A stretch of 64,000 nucleotides of DNA from Rhodocyclaceae bacterium (GTDB lineage Bacteria; Pseudomonadota; Gammaproteobacteria; Burkholderiales; Rhodocyclaceae), in NCBI GenBank assembly GCA_023383815.1, contig JAHDYG010000010.1, positions 1-64,000 of the forward strand, written 5' to 3'. Position 1 is the stretch's first letter; every line of letters starts with the position of its first letter. Shown here in pieces: positions 9,156-17,641 of this stretch. The notes beneath the pieces were generated by a model. The model saw only the letters and a program-made list of their open reading frames with translations, was not told the DNA's origin and did no database searches. Both the position numbers and the translations under genes were made by a program.

Positions 9156-9175
9156 TTACGTTGACGTAAACGTAA
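9156..9175. promoter_or_regulatory. LiuR-type MerR operator palindrome
   Basis: The 20-bp sequence TTACGTTGACGTAAACGTAA is an inverted repeat matching its own reverse complement at 18 of 20 positions. Its ACGT-rich TTACGTNNACGTAA form resembles known LiuR sites of proteobacterial leucine and acyl-CoA degradation genes. It lies between the MerR-type regulator gene and the thioesterase gene, 50 bases before the latter's start, as expected for control of the thioesterase-thiolase-dehydrogenase unit. Confidence 0.7.
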
Positions 9176-9192
9176 ACTTTTCGTTGAAAAAA

Positions 9193-9630
9193 TCAAGCCG
9201 CGTCACGAATGCGCTTGCGCAATTCGGCCTTCGCCTCGGCCGCACCCGCGGCATCGTGGCCGAGCAGGTCGTGGCACTGCTTTTCGAGCATCGCGATCTC
9301 GCCCAGCACGGCTTCGATGTCCTCGCGCTGCTGTTCGAGCGTCGCACGGCGCACCGCCAGCACCTTGAGGAAGCTTTCGAGCTGTGGCGCAGAATTGCGC
9401 ACCCCGCCGTACATGTCGATCAGCTCCTTGACTTCGGCAAGCGAGAGCCCGAGACGCTTGCCGCGTAGGGTAAGCTTCAGGCGTGTGCGGTCGGCCTTGG
9501 AATAGACCCGCGCCCGGCCCGAGCGCGACGGCGTGAGCAGTCCCTGGTCTTCGTAGAAACGGATCGCGCGCGGCGTGATGTCGAATTCGCGCGCCAGCTC
9601 CGTGATCGTAAAGGTCTGTTCTCTGGCCAT
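9193..9630 (-). CDS. liuR: MerR-family regulator, LiuR-like
   Basis: A 145-residue MerR-family protein. The winged helix-turn-helix is at residues about 8-75 (FTITELAREFDITPRAIRFYEDQGLL, then the RARVYSKADRTRLKLTLRGKRLGLSLAEVKELI segment), followed by a coiled coil with ATLEQQREDIEAVLGEIAMLEKQCHDLL. This sequence type is the LiuR group that controls branched-chain amino acid and fatty acid acyl-CoA genes, in keeping with the thioesterase, thiolase and acyl-CoA dehydrogenase genes downstream and the palindrome between. The start at 9630 is preferred; an in-frame ATG at 9651 would add MTVRRQA. The one cysteine in the coiled coil does not make a metal-binding set. Confidence 0.85.
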   Translation of the reverse strand: MAREQTFTITELAREFDITPRAIRFYEDQGLLTPSRSGRARVYSKADRTRLKLTLRGKRLGLSLAEVKELIDMYGGVRNSAPQLESFLKVLAVRRATLEQQREDIEAVLGEIAMLEKQCHDLLGHDAAGAAEAKAELRKRIRDAA

Positions 9631-9750
9631 GGCCTGTCGTCGAACCGTCATAGGGTCGGGAGAACCCCGAGGAAGTTTGAAAAGTTAAGCAGAATTACCG
9701 CTTTTGAGCAATCGAGGAATGTCCGTCCTTCCTCGCGCAGGAGTTTATCC

Positions 9751-10782
9751 GTGATCGCATCCGACGCTTCCCTAGATTACCCCCTGTCCTCCGTGCCGGC
9801 GCAAGGCGAGATCCATACGATCCAGCCCGGCGTGGGCTGGATCCGCATGCGCCTGCCGTTCGCGCTCGACCACGTCAACCTGTGGCTGCTCGACGACGGC
9901 GAAGGGCGCGTGATCGTCGACACTGGATTCGGGCTCGAAGAGGTGCGCGAGTGCTGGGAGGAGATCCTCGATCGCGAGCCGAAGCGCGTGTCGGGCGTCG
10001 TCGTGACCCACTGCCATCCCGACCACGTCGGGCTGGCCGGATGGCTCGCCGAGCGCAGCGGCGCGCCGGTATTCATGACCCAGGGCGAGTTCCTCGGGGC
10101 CCAGGCAATGTGGCACCAGGTTCCCGGCTACGCGATCCCCGACATGCTGCAGCAGTTCCGTCGCCACGGCCTGGACGAAGAGCGGCTGGCCGCGCTCGAC
10201 GCGCGCGGCAACGCCTACCGGCGCGGCGTGCCCTTCCTGCCACGCGCCTACCACCGCATGTTCGACGGCGACGTGCTGCACGTCGACGGCCACGAATGGC
10301 GCGTCATGGTCGGCTATGGACACGCGCCCGAGCATGCGAGCCTGTATTGCGAAGCCCTCGGCATCCTCATTTCGGGCGACATGCTGCTGCCACGGATCTC
10401 GACCAACGTCAGCGTGTTCGCAGCAACGCCCAATGACGATCCGCTCGGCTGGTTCCTCGAATCGCTGCACCGCATCAAGGATTTGCCGGACCATACGCTC
10501 GTGCTACCATCGCACGGTGAACCGTTTCGCGGACTGAAGGCGCGCATCGCGCAGCTCGAAGAGCATCACCGCGAACGCTGTTCCGTACTGCTTTCCGCGC
10601 TCGACAGGCCCCGCACCGCGGGAGAACTGGTCCCCACCCTGTTCGACCGCAGGCTCGATACGCATCAGGTGATGTTCGCAATGGGAGAGACGATCGCCCA
10701 CCTGAACTATCTGGCCAACCGGCGTGAGGTGCTGCGCCGCAACGAAAGCGACGGCAAGATCCGGTTCGAACGTGCCTCCTGA
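9751..10782 (+). CDS. metallo-beta-lactamase fold hydrolase
   Basis: A 343-residue metallo-beta-lactamase superfamily protein starting at a GTG preceded by CAGGAG. The metal motif THCHPDHVGL gives His87, His89, Asp91 and His92; further ligands are probably in GYGHAPEHAS, in GDMLLP and in LPSHGEPF. A C-terminal extension after about residue 265 (HHRERCSVLLSALDRPRTAGELV) looks like the winged-helix tail of the LACTB2/RNase Z-like hydrolase branch. It is divergent from the LiuR-like gene and lies only 16 bases before phaC, so it may be co-transcribed with phaC. Homologues beside acyl-CoA genes are often suspected thioester hydrolases; the substrate is unknown. Confidence 0.85.
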   Translation: MIASDASLDYPLSSVPAQGEIHTIQPGVGWIRMRLPFALDHVNLWLLDDGEGRVIVDTGFGLEEVRECWEEILDREPKRVSGVVVTHCHPDHVGLAGWLAERSGAPVFMTQGEFLGAQAMWHQVPGYAIPDMLQQFRRHGLDEERLAALDARGNAYRRGVPFLPRAYHRMFDGDVLHVDGHEWRVMVGYGHAPEHASLYCEALGILISGDMLLPRISTNVSVFAATPNDDPLGWFLESLHRIKDLPDHTLVLPSHGEPFRGLKARIAQLEEHHRERCSVLLSALDRPRTAGELVPTLFDRRLDTHQVMFAMGETIAHLNYLANRREVLRRNESDGKIRFERAS

Positions 10783-10798
10783 ACGAAAGGAACAGAAC

Positions 10799-12622
10799 AT
10801 GGCTGCAAACACCCCCGACAAGACCCACCCCGAACTGCCCGACCCGAAGGAGATCGCCAAGACCTACGCCGAGGTCGCGCAGCGCGCCTCGACGCTGATC
10901 AGCGAGCATGTGCAGCGCCAGCTGAAGAAAGGGGTCGCGACGCCGAGCGACGAGCTGGGCATCGCCCAGGCCTTCATGGACATGATGGCCAAGCTTCTGG
11001 CCAATCCCTACAAGCTCGCGCAGGGGCAGATGAACCTGGTGTGGGACTACTTCTCTCTATGGCAGCACTCGATGCTGCGCTTCATGGGCATGCCGGGCAC
11101 GCCGGTCGCGCAGCCCGAACGCAGCGACAAGCGCTTCAAGGACGAGCAGTGGGAAGAACACTTCCTGTTCGACTTCATCAAGCAGTCCTACCTCATCGCC
11201 GCGCGCCACGTGCACGACACCGTGTGCTGCGTCGAGGGTCTCGACGAGCAGACGCAGAAGAAGGTCAACTTCTTCACGCGCCAGTTCATCGACGCGCTGT
11301 CGCCATCGAACTTTGCGATGACCAACCCCGAGGTCTTCCGCGAGACGGTCAAGAACCACGGCCAGAACCTGCTCAAGGGTCTGAACAACCTGCTGCGCGA
11401 CATGGAAGACGGCGGCGGTCAGCTGCGCGTGAAGATGACCGACACGAGCGCCTTCGAACTGGGCCGGAACGTCGCCACGACACCCGGCAAGGTCGTCGCG
11501 CAGACCGACATGATGCAGCTCATCCAGTACACGCCGGCCACCGACAAGGTGCTCAAGCGCCCGCTGCTGATCGTGCCGCCCTGGATCAACAAGTTCTACA
11601 TCCTCGACCTGCGCGAGAAGAACTCCTACATCAAGTGGTGCGTGGACCAGGGCCACACGGTGTTCGTGATCTCCTGGGTCAACCCCGATGAACAACTGGC
11701 CGAGAAGAGCTTCGATGCCTACGTCCAGGAAGGCATCCTCGCCGCGCTCGACGCAATCGAGGCCCAGACCGGCGAGAAGGAAGTGAACGCCGCCGGTTAC
11801 TGCCTCGGCGGCACGCTGCTCGCGACGACGCTCGCCTACCTCGCGGCCAAGCGCCAGAAGCGCATCGCCTCGGCGACCTTCTTCACGACGATGACCGACT
11901 TCGCCGATCCGGGTGAACTCGGCGTGTTCATCGACGAACACCAGGTCACCAGCCTCGAAAAGAAGATGTTCGAACGCGGTTACCTCGAAGGCTCCGAGAT
12001 GGCGGGCACCTTCAACATGATGCGTGCCAACGACCTGATCTGGTCCTTCGTCGTGAACAACTACCTGATGGGCAAGGATCCGTTCCCGTTCGACCTCCTG
12101 TACTGGAACTCGGACTCGACGCGCATGCCGGCAAAGATGCACAGCTTCTACCTGCGCAACATGTACATGCAGAACAAGCTGGTGCAGCCTGGCGGCATCG
12201 AGATCGACGGCACGCCGATCGATCTGGGCAAGATCAAGAGCCCCTGCTACTTCATCTCGACGATCGAGGACCACATCGCGCCGTGGAAGAGCACCTATTC
12301 GGGTGCTCGCCATTTCGGCGGCCCGGTGCGCTTCGTGCTCGGCGGCTCGGGCCACATCGCCGGCATCGTCAATCCACCCTCGGCCAACAAGTACGGCTAC
12401 TGGATCAACGCTGCGGCAAAACTTCCGGAGGCCGCCGAGCAGTGGTTCGAAGGCGCACAGCAGCACCCGGGTTCGTGGTGGACCGACTGGCAGGAGTGGG
12501 TCACGACCCAGGACGCAGCCCAGACCGATGCGCGCGACCCGGCCAAGGGCAAGCTCAAGCCGCTCGAAGACGCGCCGGGCTCCTTCGTCAAGCTGCGCCT
12601 GGACCAGAAGAAGGCCGCCTGA
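10799..12622 (+). CDS. phaC: class I poly(3-hydroxyalkanoate) synthase
   Basis: A 607-residue class I PHA synthase that polymerises (R)-3-hydroxyacyl-CoA into storage polyester at the granule surface. The N-terminal domain (SLWQHSMLRFMG) and the PhaC core are intact. The lipase-like box GYCLGG holds the nucleophile Cys335; the partners Asp491 (IEDHIAPW) and His519 (GSGHIAGIVNPP) follow in the expected order. The conserved PPWINKFYILDL and MRANDLIWSFVVNNYLMG segments are present. The start follows GAAAGGAACAGAAC. There is no phaA, phaB or phaP directly beside it, unlike many phaCAB operons. Its stop codon coincides with the left end of the palindromic element at 12622. Confidence 0.96.
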   Translation: MAANTPDKTHPELPDPKEIAKTYAEVAQRASTLISEHVQRQLKKGVATPSDELGIAQAFMDMMAKLLANPYKLAQGQMNLVWDYFSLWQHSMLRFMGMPGTPVAQPERSDKRFKDEQWEEHFLFDFIKQSYLIAARHVHDTVCCVEGLDEQTQKKVNFFTRQFIDALSPSNFAMTNPEVFRETVKNHGQNLLKGLNNLLRDMEDGGGQLRVKMTDTSAFELGRNVATTPGKVVAQTDMMQLIQYTPATDKVLKRPLLIVPPWINKFYILDLREKNSYIKWCVDQGHTVFVISWVNPDEQLAEKSFDAYVQEGILAALDAIEAQTGEKEVNAAGYCLGGTLLATTLAYLAAKRQKRIASATFFTTMTDFADPGELGVFIDEHQVTSLEKKMFERGYLEGSEMAGTFNMMRANDLIWSFVVNNYLMGKDPFPFDLLYWNSDSTRMPAKMHSFYLRNMYMQNKLVQPGGIEIDGTPIDLGKIKSPCYFISTIEDHIAPWKSTYSGARHFGGPVRFVLGGSGHIAGIVNPPSANKYGYWINAAAKLPEAAEQWFEGAQQHPGSWWTDWQEWVTTQDAAQTDARDPAKGKLKPLEDAPGSFVKLRLDQKKAA

Positions 12623-12766
12623 GAGCCTGTGAAGAAATCGTAGCGAGCAGGGCCGAGTGCAAGGCACGAGCTTGCGAACGACGAGACATATCAAGTAGAT
12701 AGGCGAGGAGTGAGCAAGTGAGCAACGCAGCAATCGGCACGCACAGTAGATTTATTCACAGGCTCT
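12622..12766. mobile_element. 145-bp palindromic MITE-like element
   Basis: The ends AGAGCCTGTGAAGAAATC (12622-12639) and GATTTATTCACAGGCTCT (12749-12766) are inverted repeats matching at 17 of 18 positions. The repeat continues more loosely inward (GGCCGAGTGC against GCAATCGGC), so the whole unit can fold into a long stem. It has no coding capacity. Size and ends fit a non-autonomous miniature element. The left repeat begins on the last base of the phaC stop codon, so the element could also form the 3' end of the phaC transcript. Genome copy number cannot be judged from one window. Confidence 0.65.
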
Positions 12767-12789
12767 GAACCCTCGTCGCTGGAGCTGTG

Positions 12790-12813
12790 GAGGGGGGGCC
12801 GGACGGCCCCCTC
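12790..12813 (+). terminator. GC-rich hairpin between phaC and PIN gene
   Basis: A nine-base-pair stem of a G-run and GCC against GGC and a C-run, with loop GGAC, lies just after the palindromic element and before the PIN gene. Only a short TTT follows, some bases away. It may terminate phaC transcription or block read-through from the element. Confidence 0.4.
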
Positions 12814-12834
12814 GACCGTTTACCGGGGAACCCG

Positions 12835-13278
12835 ATGACCGATGCGCCGCGCACCACGCTCGTCCTCGACACCAACACCGTGATGGCGCTGTGGGTGTTC
12901 GAGGATCCCGCGCTGGCCAAGCTGCGTGCGCGCATCGAAGCCGACGACTTCGTGCTTGCAAGCCGCAGCGACGCGCTGGAAGAACTGCGGCGGGTGCTGG
13001 CCTACCGCCAGTTCGCACTCGAACCCGGGCGCCAGCACGCGTTGCTCGAACACTATGCCGCGCGCTGTGCGCTCCTCGCGCCAGCACCGGCCGACGCCCC
13101 GGCGCTGCCGGAGTGCCGCGACAGCGACGACCAGAAGTTCCTCGAAATCGCGCGAGACGCGCAGGCGGACCAACTCGTCACGCGCGACAAGGCGCTGCTG
13201 CGCCTGAATCGCCACCGCCAGGTCCGCCCGCTGTTCGAGATCCTGACGCCCGAGCGTCTGTGCGCATCGTTCGATTGA
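12835..13278 (+). CDS. PIN-domain protein (COG1569-type toxin-like)
   Basis: A 147-residue PIN-domain protein of the putative toxin-antitoxin COG1569 group, a likely Mg-dependent ribonuclease. Acidic residues expected in the active site are visible: LVLDTNTVMA (first Asp), DALEELRRVL, CRDSDDQKFLEIA (second and third acidic set) and VTRDKALL. The ATG at 12835 follows GGGGA. No small antitoxin gene flanks it, so it is either an orphan or a domesticated PIN protein. It stands between the phaC-linked palindromic element and a convergent GNAT gene. The target RNA is unknown. Confidence 0.85.
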   Translation: MTDAPRTTLVLDTNTVMALWVFEDPALAKLRARIEADDFVLASRSDALEELRRVLAYRQFALEPGRQHALLEHYAARCALLAPAPADAPALPECRDSDDQKFLEIARDAQADQLVTRDKALLRLNRHRQVRPLFEILTPERLCASFD

Positions 13279-13308
13279 ACCTTGCCACCGGCCAGACAGG
13301 GCAACGGC

Positions 13309-13836
13309 TCACGCCGCGCCGGGGCGCTCCGGGTGGCGGTAGATGTGCCACAGGCTGCCACGAAACTCGCGCTGCTCTTCGAGCTTCGCACCGACTGCGA
13401 GCGCAAGCCGGATCGAGGCCTCATTGCGCGCATCGATGAAACTGATCAGCGGCGGGCCCGGAAGATGCGCGCTCGCCATCGCCTGCACCGCCCGCACCGC
13501 TTCGCTCGCATAGCCCCTGCCCCAGTGGCGCCGGATCATCGCCCACTTGATCTCGGGTTCCGGCCAGTCGAGCGGATACCACAAGCCGACCGTCCCCAGC
13601 ACCTCGCCCGAGGCCTTGTCCTCCAGTGCATATGGCCCGTAGCCGCGCAGCTGCCAGTGCCCTGCCATGCTCGCGACCGTGCGCCAGGTCTGGTTCTCGT
13701 CGAGCGCACGCCCGAAGGTGAAGCGCGTGCACTCGGGGTCCGAATAGTGTTCGTGCATCGCCTGCCAGTCGTCATGGCGGAAGGGGCGCAGCACGAGGCG
13801 TGCGGATTCAAGCTGCTCGGGAACGAGAAAGGGCAT
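13309..13836 (-). CDS. GNAT-family N-acetyltransferase (RimJ/RimL-like)
   Basis: A 175-residue acetyltransferase. The start ESARLVLRPFRHDDWQAM and the acetyl-CoA binding region IKWAMIRRHWGRGYASEAVRAV (R/Q-x-x-G-x-G/A loop) define the RimJ/RimL branch; the last conserved part is FIDARNEASIRLALAVGAKLEEQ. These enzymes acetylate protein N-termini or small amines; the substrate here is not known. The ATG at 13836 lies 10 bases after the chemoreceptor stop, so the two genes are probably co-transcribed. The frame is open further upstream inside the chemoreceptor gene, but only this start gives a normal-length domain. Confidence 0.88.
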   Translation of the reverse strand: MPFLVPEQLESARLVLRPFRHDDWQAMHEHYSDPECTRFTFGRALDENQTWRTVASMAGHWQLRGYGPYALEDKASGEVLGTVGLWYPLDWPEPEIKWAMIRRHWGRGYASEAVRAVQAMASAHLPGPPLISFIDARNEASIRLALAVGAKLEEQREFRGSLWHIYRHPERPGAA

Positions 13837-13846
13837 CGTCAGCGGC

Positions 13847-15481
13847 TCACAGGCGGAAGCGCAGCACGGACTGCTGAAGCTCTTCGGCGAGTCGCGCGAG
13901 CTGGCGCGCAGCGCTGTTCGATTCGCGCACTGCACCGCTATTCTCCTCTCCCATCGAGGCGATGCGCTCGACGTTCTGCGCAATCTCGGTACTGGCCGTA
14001 GACTGCTCCTTGAGTGCAGTGGAGATCTCGGCGACCGCCGCGACGACCTCGTCCGAACTTTTGCGGATGCGTCCGATCGCCTCCCCGGCGTGGCCTGCCT
14101 TCTCGACACCCGCCTTGACCTCGTCGACCTGCTTTTCCATGCTCAGCACGGCGCGTTCGGTGCCCGTGGTGATGAGGCCGACGATGCGTGCGATCTCTTC
14201 GGTCGACGCCGACGTGCGCTCGGCGAGCTTGCGTACCTCGTCGGCGACGACGGCAAAGCCCCGGCCTTGCTCACCGGCCCGCGCAGCCTCGATCGCCGCA
14301 TTGAGGGCGAGCAGGTTGGTCTGGTCGGCAACCGCCTTGATCACGTTCACCATGCTCGCAATCTCGCGCGAATGGTCGCCAAGCGCACGCACCGCTTCGG
14401 CTGCCTGATCGACCGTGGTCGCGATGTGCTGGATGTCCTCGACGACGTCGCCGATGACCCTGGCGCCATCGCGCGCCGCCTCACCCGATCCGGCCGCCAG
14501 CGTGCGGGCTTCACCGGCAAAGTCCGACACATGATTGATGCTGACGGTCAGCTCCTCGACCGCGGCCGCCATCGACGAAGCCGCCTGCGACTGCTGGTCG
14601 GTTGCCTCGGAGATGTGCTCGGACGAGGCCGACAACTCCTCGGACGACTGCGCGATGTCCTGGGCCTTGTTGCCGATCAGCTCGACCATGCGCCGCAGCT
14701 CGCCCTGCATGTCACGCAGCGCCCGCATCAGGGCGCCGATCTCGTCGTTGCGCTGGATGCGGATGTTCGCCCCCAGGTCACCGGCCGCGATCTGGCGCGC
14801 GAACGCCCCGGCTTCATCGAGCGGACGGGTCACGACGCTGCGGATCAGCCAGCCCGCGACCGCAAGACCGGCTGCGAGCGCTACCACGATGACCGTGATC
14901 GTGATCGCGCGCAGCGACTTGTATTCCTCCACGTAGCGATCATGGGTTTCGCGCGCAACGTCGAGTTGCAGTTCGATCAAGGCCTGCATCGCCTCCGAGA
15001 TCGGGTCGATGACCGGGTACATCTCGTTCGCGACGATCGGGTGCAGCTCGCTCATCCAGCCCTTTTCCAGCCCCTCGGCCATCTTGCTGACGAGTGCGTT
15101 GCCCTTTTCCATCAGCGGCTCGGCACGCGCGGCCAGCTCAGCCTCCTCGCGCGTCAGGCTGGTGGCGCGGTACACCGACCAGCGCTCGGCGATCCGCTTC
15201 TGCGCCTCGCGCATCGTCGCACCGGCCTTCTGCGGGTCGAGCCCACCATCGCGCGCCTTGTGCGCGGCGTCGACGATCGACACCGCGTACTCGTCGGAGA
15301 TGATCTTGAGATCGCGCAGCGGCACCACCCGGTTGTCGTAGACGTCGTCCAGCCCCTCGACCGAACGCGCCATGCCGTTCAGCCCGAGCAGCCCCAGCAC
15401 CCCACCGACCAGCAGCAATGCCACGACCAGCGCGTAGAGGCGCGTGCGGATACTCAGCGTCCTGGTCGAATCGGTAGCCAT
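13847..15481 (-). CDS. methyl-accepting chemotaxis protein
   Basis: A 544-residue chemoreceptor. One membrane segment is near residues 13-33 ([20 protein letters not shown]), then a periplasmic four-helix-bundle sensor of about 160 residues, a second membrane segment near 192-215 ([18 protein letters not shown]), a HAMP domain ([20 protein letters not shown]) and a long cytoplasmic coiled coil. The signalling tip reads [20 protein letters not shown] with the following [21 protein letters not shown], which binds CheA and CheW. There is no C-terminal NWETF-like CheR tether. The sensed ligand is unknown. It is upstream of, and probably transcribed with, the GNAT gene. Confidence 0.95.
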   Translation of the reverse strand: MATDSTRTLSIRTRLYALVVALLLVGGVLGLLGLNGMARSVEGLDDVYDNRVVPLRDLKIISDEYAVSIVDAAHKARDGGLDPQKAGATMREAQKRIAERWSVYRATSLTREEAELAARAEPLMEKGNALVSKMAEGLEKGWMSELHPIVANEMYPVIDPISEAMQALIELQLDVARETHDRYVEEYKSLRAITITVIVVALAAGLAVAGWLIRSVVTRPLDEAGAFARQIAAGDLGANIRIQRNDEIGALMRALRDMQGELRRMVELIGNKAQDIAQSSEELSASSEHISEATDQQSQAASSMAAAVEELTVSINHVSDFAGEARTLAAGSGEAARDGARVIGDVVEDIQHIATTVDQAAEAVRALGDHSREIASMVNVIKAVADQTNLLALNAAIEAARAGEQGRGFAVVADEVRKLAERTSASTEEIARIVGLITTGTERAVLSMEKQVDEVKAGVEKAGHAGEAIGRIRKSSDEVVAAVAEISTALKEQSTASTEIAQNVERIASMGEENSGAVRESNSAARQLARLAEELQQSVLRFRL

Positions 15482-15543
15482 GATGTCACCTCATCCTGAA
15501 AGTCGTTCGGTTGCTCAATTAACGGTCGAGTCTCGCTGTCACT

Positions 15544-16380
15544 TTAGCGAATGCTTTGGACTTTGTCCGGGACTTGGCCAGGCTCCCGAACAACTTCCAG
15601 ACGCTTGCGCAGTGCGATCAGATAGCGCAGCCCGGCGATCGCCCGGCTGCCGTACCAGGACACCATTTCCCCATCGACGAGGGTGACCGGCCGTGCCGCC
15701 AGGCGCTCGATTTCGCCCACATGGCGCTCACGGAAGCGGTACGGTTCGGAAGGCAGCAACACGCGCTGCACGGCGGGCAGCCAGGCGTCGTCCCAGGCGA
15801 ACTCGGGATAGCGGCGGGGCGCCGCTTCGGGCAGCGTCCGCCAGCCGACGCGCTCGAGCATCGCCGCAATGTAGGTGTCTGGCGTGACCGTCATCCAGGG
15901 CTCGCGCCAGATCGGGTAGAGCACCCGCTCGACAGGCAACGCGGCGGCCGTCGCCGCAGCATCGGAGAGCGCCGCGTCGAGTTCGGCTTCCAGCGCTCGC
16001 GCAGCCTCGACCCGACCGAAGCGCGCACCGAAGTCGCGGTACAGCGCGCGATTGTCCTCCGGCGTGCACGGGTGCGTGACGACGACCTCGAGCCCGTGGC
16101 GGGCGAGCGTGTCGGCCGTCTCGCGCAGGTTTTCATCGACGTTGACGAGCACGTGAGTGGGTTCCAGCGCGAGCACGGCGTCGATGCGCACGTCCTTGGT
16201 TCCGCCGATCTTCGGCACACGGCGTAGCGCCTCGCGCGGATGAATACAGAAGCCGGTGCGCCCGACCAGATGCTCGAACAGGCCGAGCGCACAGACGAGC
16301 TCGGTCAGCGAGGGCACGAGGGAGACGATACGCAGCGCACTCTGCGCAGATTCCCTCGCAGCATGCTGCGGACTCGTCAT
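15544..16380 (-). CDS. cobalamin-binding-type helical-backbone metal receptor lacking a signal peptide
   Basis: A 278-residue protein of the BtuF/FhuD-like type III substrate-binding family (ABC transporter, TroA-like fold). The N-terminal lobe reads RIVSLVPSLTELVCALGLFEHLVGRTGFC, the linker region has KIGGTKDVRIDAVLALEPTHVL, and the second lobe contains YIAAMLERVGWRTLPE. Normal members are exported lipoproteins or periplasmic proteins, but this one begins MTSPQHAARESAQSALRIVS with no hydrophobic signal and no lipobox, so as annotated it would stay in the cytoplasm. No ABC permease or ATPase gene is next to it. It may bind a corrinoid or ferric chelate, or do something else; the start could also be misplaced, but I see no upstream signal coding. 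Confidence 0.8.
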   Translation of the reverse strand: MTSPQHAARESAQSALRIVSLVPSLTELVCALGLFEHLVGRTGFCIHPREALRRVPKIGGTKDVRIDAVLALEPTHVLVNVDENLRETADTLARHGLEVVVTHPCTPEDNRALYRDFGARFGRVEAARALEAELDAALSDAAATAAALPVERVLYPIWREPWMTVTPDTYIAAMLERVGWRTLPEAAPRRYPEFAWDDAWLPAVQRVLLPSEPYRFRERHVGEIERLAARPVTLVDGEMVSWYGSRAIAGLRYLIALRKRLEVVREPGQVPDKVQSIR

Positions 16381-16515
16381 CGCTCGGGTTCCTCCTGATT
16401 GTCATGGTCGCCGGCGCGGCGCACCATGAGACAGCGTCGCGGGAGAAAGCCCGCGGCCCTTTAGGACCCGCGTCTTCGCCGCGGGTTCAGGCCACCGAAC
16501 GACAGGAGCTTCGAC

Positions 16516-17631
16516 ATGCGGGTCGGCGTCCCCAGGGAAATCAAGGTACACGAATATCGGGTCGGGCTGACGCCTGCGAGCGTACGCGAACTCGTTGCGC
16601 ACGGGCACGAGGTACTGGTCGAGTCGGGCGCCGGTCACGGCATCGGGGCGGGTGACGAACGCTACCGCCTGGCCGGTGCACGGATCGTCGATGTCGACGA
16701 GGTCTTTGCCATCCCGGAACTCATCGTCAAGGTCAAGGAACCGCAGGCCGCCGAGCGGGCGCGGCTGGGCGCCGGACAGGTGTTGTTCACCTACCTCCAT
16801 CTCGCGCCCGACCCCGATCAGGCGCGGGAGCTGCTCGCGAATGGCGTCACGGCCATCGCCTACGAAACGGTCACGTCCCCCGACGGCACGCTGCCCTTGC
16901 TCGCTCCAATGTCGGAAGTGGCGGGACGGATGAGCGTACAGGCCGGCGCCCACTGCCTCGAAAAGGAATCCGGCGGGCGCGGCGTGCTGCTCGGCGGCGT
17001 GCCCGGAGTCGAACCGGCGCGGGTGGTGATCCTCGGCGGCGGCGTGGTCGGCAGCAATGCGGCGCGGGTCGCCCTCGGCATGGGCGCTGACGTGACCGTG
17101 GTCGACCGCTCGCTCGAAGTGCTGCGCCGCCTCGATGCACGCTTCGGCAGCCCGCTCACGACCCTGCACGCCAGCCGCGATGCGATCGAGAGCGCGGTCG
17201 CGGCAGCCGATCTCGTGATCGGCGGCGTGCTGGTTCCGGGCGCCGCGGCCCCGAAGCTCGTCAGCCGCGACATGGTGCGGGGCATGCAAAGCGGCGCGGT
17301 GATCGTGGACGTGGCGATCGACCAGGGCGGCTGCTGCGAGACCTCACGACCAACGACGCACGCCGATCCGACCTACGTCGTCGACGAAGTCGTGCATTAC
17401 TGCGTCGCCAACATGCCCGGCGCAGTGGCCCGGACCTCGACCTACGCGCTCAACGCAGCCACGCTGCCGCACGTCCTCGCGCTGGCCGACAAGGGCTGGC
17501 GCCCCGCAATGCGCGACGATCCGCATCTGCGCCACGGGCTCAACGTCTGCGCCGGGCGCATCGCGCACGCCGGGGTCGGGGAGGCCCTTGGTCTGCCCAT
17601 GACCGAACCGGATTCGCTGCTCGACGACTGA
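16516..17631 (+). CDS. ald: alanine dehydrogenase
   Basis: A 371-residue NAD-dependent L-alanine dehydrogenase, which reversibly converts alanine to pyruvate and ammonia; 371 residues is the classic length. The start MRVGVPREIKVHEYRVGLTP is the family signature 1, YLHLAPD contains the active-site histidine near residue 96, and the Rossmann fold VVILGGGVVGSNAARVALGMGA precedes an acidic VVD that selects NAD. The C-terminal IDQGGCCETSRPTTH and NMPGAVARTSTYALN are conserved. GACAGGAGC precedes the ATG. It faces the LysR gene (10-base gap); the D-amino-acid dehydrogenase next door suggests a shared alanine or amino-acid catabolic role. Confidence 0.95.
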   Translation: MRVGVPREIKVHEYRVGLTPASVRELVAHGHEVLVESGAGHGIGAGDERYRLAGARIVDVDEVFAIPELIVKVKEPQAAERARLGAGQVLFTYLHLAPDPDQARELLANGVTAIAYETVTSPDGTLPLLAPMSEVAGRMSVQAGAHCLEKESGGRGVLLGGVPGVEPARVVILGGGVVGSNAARVALGMGADVTVVDRSLEVLRRLDARFGSPLTTLHASRDAIESAVAAADLVIGGVLVPGAAAPKLVSRDMVRGMQSGAVIVDVAIDQGGCCETSRPTTHADPTYVVDEVVHYCVANMPGAVARTSTYALNAATLPHVLALADKGWRPAMRDDPHLRHGLNVCAGRIAHAGVGEALGLPMTEPDSLLDD

Positions 17632-17641
17632 TTCCTCAATT

